64,000 nt of DNA. Origin: Hydractinia symbiolongicarpus (taxonomy: Eukaryota; Cnidaria; Hydrozoa; Anthoathecata; Hydractiniidae). Made by a program: the position numbers and the translations under genes. The DNA lies in the NCBI RefSeq assembly GCF_029227915.1, contig NC_079877.1:7876001-7940000 (forward strand). Direction: 5' to 3'. Below, piece by piece: positions 63,377 through 64,000 of this stretch (position 1 is the stretch's first letter; each line of letters starts with the position of its first letter). The notes under the pieces are model-generated. The model was given only the letters and a program-made list of their open reading frames with translations, searched no databases and was not told where the DNA came from.

Positions 63377-64000
63377 GTCAATCCGTTTGAGTTGCAACGG
63401 TTGCGTCGCATGTTCGCACCAACATGTATTTAGCGATTTTCTTCCGACATTACTAAGTTGTATTGCTTTTAACAGTTAAACAATTGACTGTGGGAATTAA
63501 TTAAACTGATTCTGGACTGTGACCTTATAAATGTGATAAATGAGCCAATTGTTTTCCAAGTAATAACATTCTTCTTAATTTGACATTATTGCTGGAACTC
63601 AGCAATTAGACTGGGCTCTGTGGTAGCGCTTTACTAAAAAATTAAGATAAATAAGTTATTTTTTACTGTGGGACGAATCGTAGTCGTTAGTTCGCGCTGA
63701 AGAAATAGAGACAGTTTCAAAAACTACATTTCATTGACTTTCTAACGGTGTCAATCCGTTTGAGTTGCAACGGTTGCGTCACATATTCGCACCAACATGT
63801 ATTTAGTGATTTTCTTCCGACATTACTAAGTTGTATTGCTTTTAACAGTGAAACGATTGACTGTGGGAATTAATTAAACTGATTCTGGACTGTGACCTTA
63901 TAAATGTGATAAATGAGCCAATTGTTCTCCAAGGAATAACATTCTTCTTAGTTTGACATGATTGCTGGAACTCAGCGATTACACTGGGCTCTGTGGTAGC
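63377..64000 (+). repeat. Last complete monomer and partial terminal monomer
   Basis: The unit at 63377 (TCGCATGTTCGCACC, AACAGTTAAACAATTG) resembles 51105 and 52221. The one at 63750 is an ordinary full-type monomer cut by the window edge after 251 bp, within dyad 2. The array clearly continues beyond the window. Confidence 0.9.

Larger units (their letters stand above)
1..64000 (+). repeat. Satellite DNA array, ~373-bp monomer, head-to-tail
   Basis: The entire window is one tandem repeat family. Using the phase that begins GTCAATCCGTTTGAG, monomers start at 1, 372, 745, 1118, 1491, 1836 and so on to 63750: 173 complete units and one partial. Most are 371-374 bp. The exceptions are a 344/345-bp class, a 367/368/369-bp class and two 172-bp truncated units. 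All have the same orientation and no foreign DNA lies between them. A typical unit is about 36.5% G+C by hand count. Stop codons are frequent in all frames, so no unit codes for protein. Family identity and species are unknown to me; a centromeric or pericentromeric position is inferred from the array's size and purity, not shown directly. Confidence 0.98.

Noticed and set aside
1-64000. CRISPR array
   Set aside because: Repeats are about 373 bp and contiguous with no unique spacers between them, unlike the short repeat-spacer pattern of CRISPR.
1-64000. Bacterial -35/-10 promoters (TTGACA in TTTGACATGATTG)
   Set aside because: TTGACA occurs in nearly every monomer as part of the conserved block, no matching -10 element follows at proper spacing, and the context is a eukaryotic satellite.
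1-64000. Ribosomal DNA or histone-type tandem gene array
   Set aside because: The unit is far too short and non-coding; no rRNA, 5S or histone sequence is recognisable.
1-64000. Known satellites such as the Drosophila 359-bp family or alpha satellite
   Set aside because: The length is similar to the former, but the sequence does not match what I remember of either family; no name can be assigned.

Overview
The whole 64 kb window is satellite DNA. Every stretch belongs to one head-to-tail tandem repeat family with a basic monomer of about 373 bp, all copies on the same strand. Phased on the first base of the window, I place 173 complete monomers plus a 251-bp partial one at the right edge. 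I find no protein-coding gene, RNA gene, transposon, CRISPR array or unique spacer, and no inversion or gap. The array runs off both ends.

The organism is a eukaryote, and this is most likely centromeric or pericentromeric heterochromatin (or a large interstitial or sex-chromosome block). I do not recognise the family and cannot name a species. A hand count of one typical monomer gives about 36.5% G+C and 14 CpG, close to or slightly above the random expectation of about 12. This argues against a heavily CpG-methylated vertebrate or plant genome and mildly favours an insect or other invertebrate.

The interest lies in the higher-order organisation. The array is a patchwork of local higher-order repeats (HORs), each a different multiple of the monomer. 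1-10260 is a mosaic of five monomer types (unit 1835 bp, later rearranged). 10261-12468 has another 1835-bp pentamer. 12469-15735 has three copies of a 1089-bp trimer. 16191-18428 is a 1119-bp tandem duplication. 20183-22389 has a 917-bp unit with a 172-bp truncated monomer. 23640-26865 has 1865/1492-bp offsets. 27979-31708 and 32082-35438 have two different 1492-bp tetramers. 35066-37303 and 44390-47746 have a 746-bp dimer. 39915-43643 has an 1865-bp pentamer. 50359-52592 has a trimer of about 1117 bp. 56686-58167 has a 741-bp dimer, followed by 3718-, 1859- and 2600-bp offsets to the right edge. Block 46255-51104 repeats 35812-42151 apart from four monomers, so duplications also occur on a scale of about 9-10 kb.

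Monomer types are regional. A 344/345-bp type lacking exactly the A/T-tract segment occurs 11 times in 1-16080 and never afterwards. The 369- and 372-bp types with small deletions are concentrated at the right end. Several monomers are clear chimeras of two types. All this fits unequal crossing-over and gene conversion within a large array.

Within the monomer the most recognisable parts are a conserved block with two adjacent dyad symmetries, an alternating triad of AACGG/CCGTT motifs, and an A6...T6 segment. These are candidates for structure or protein binding; nothing in the sequence alone proves function.
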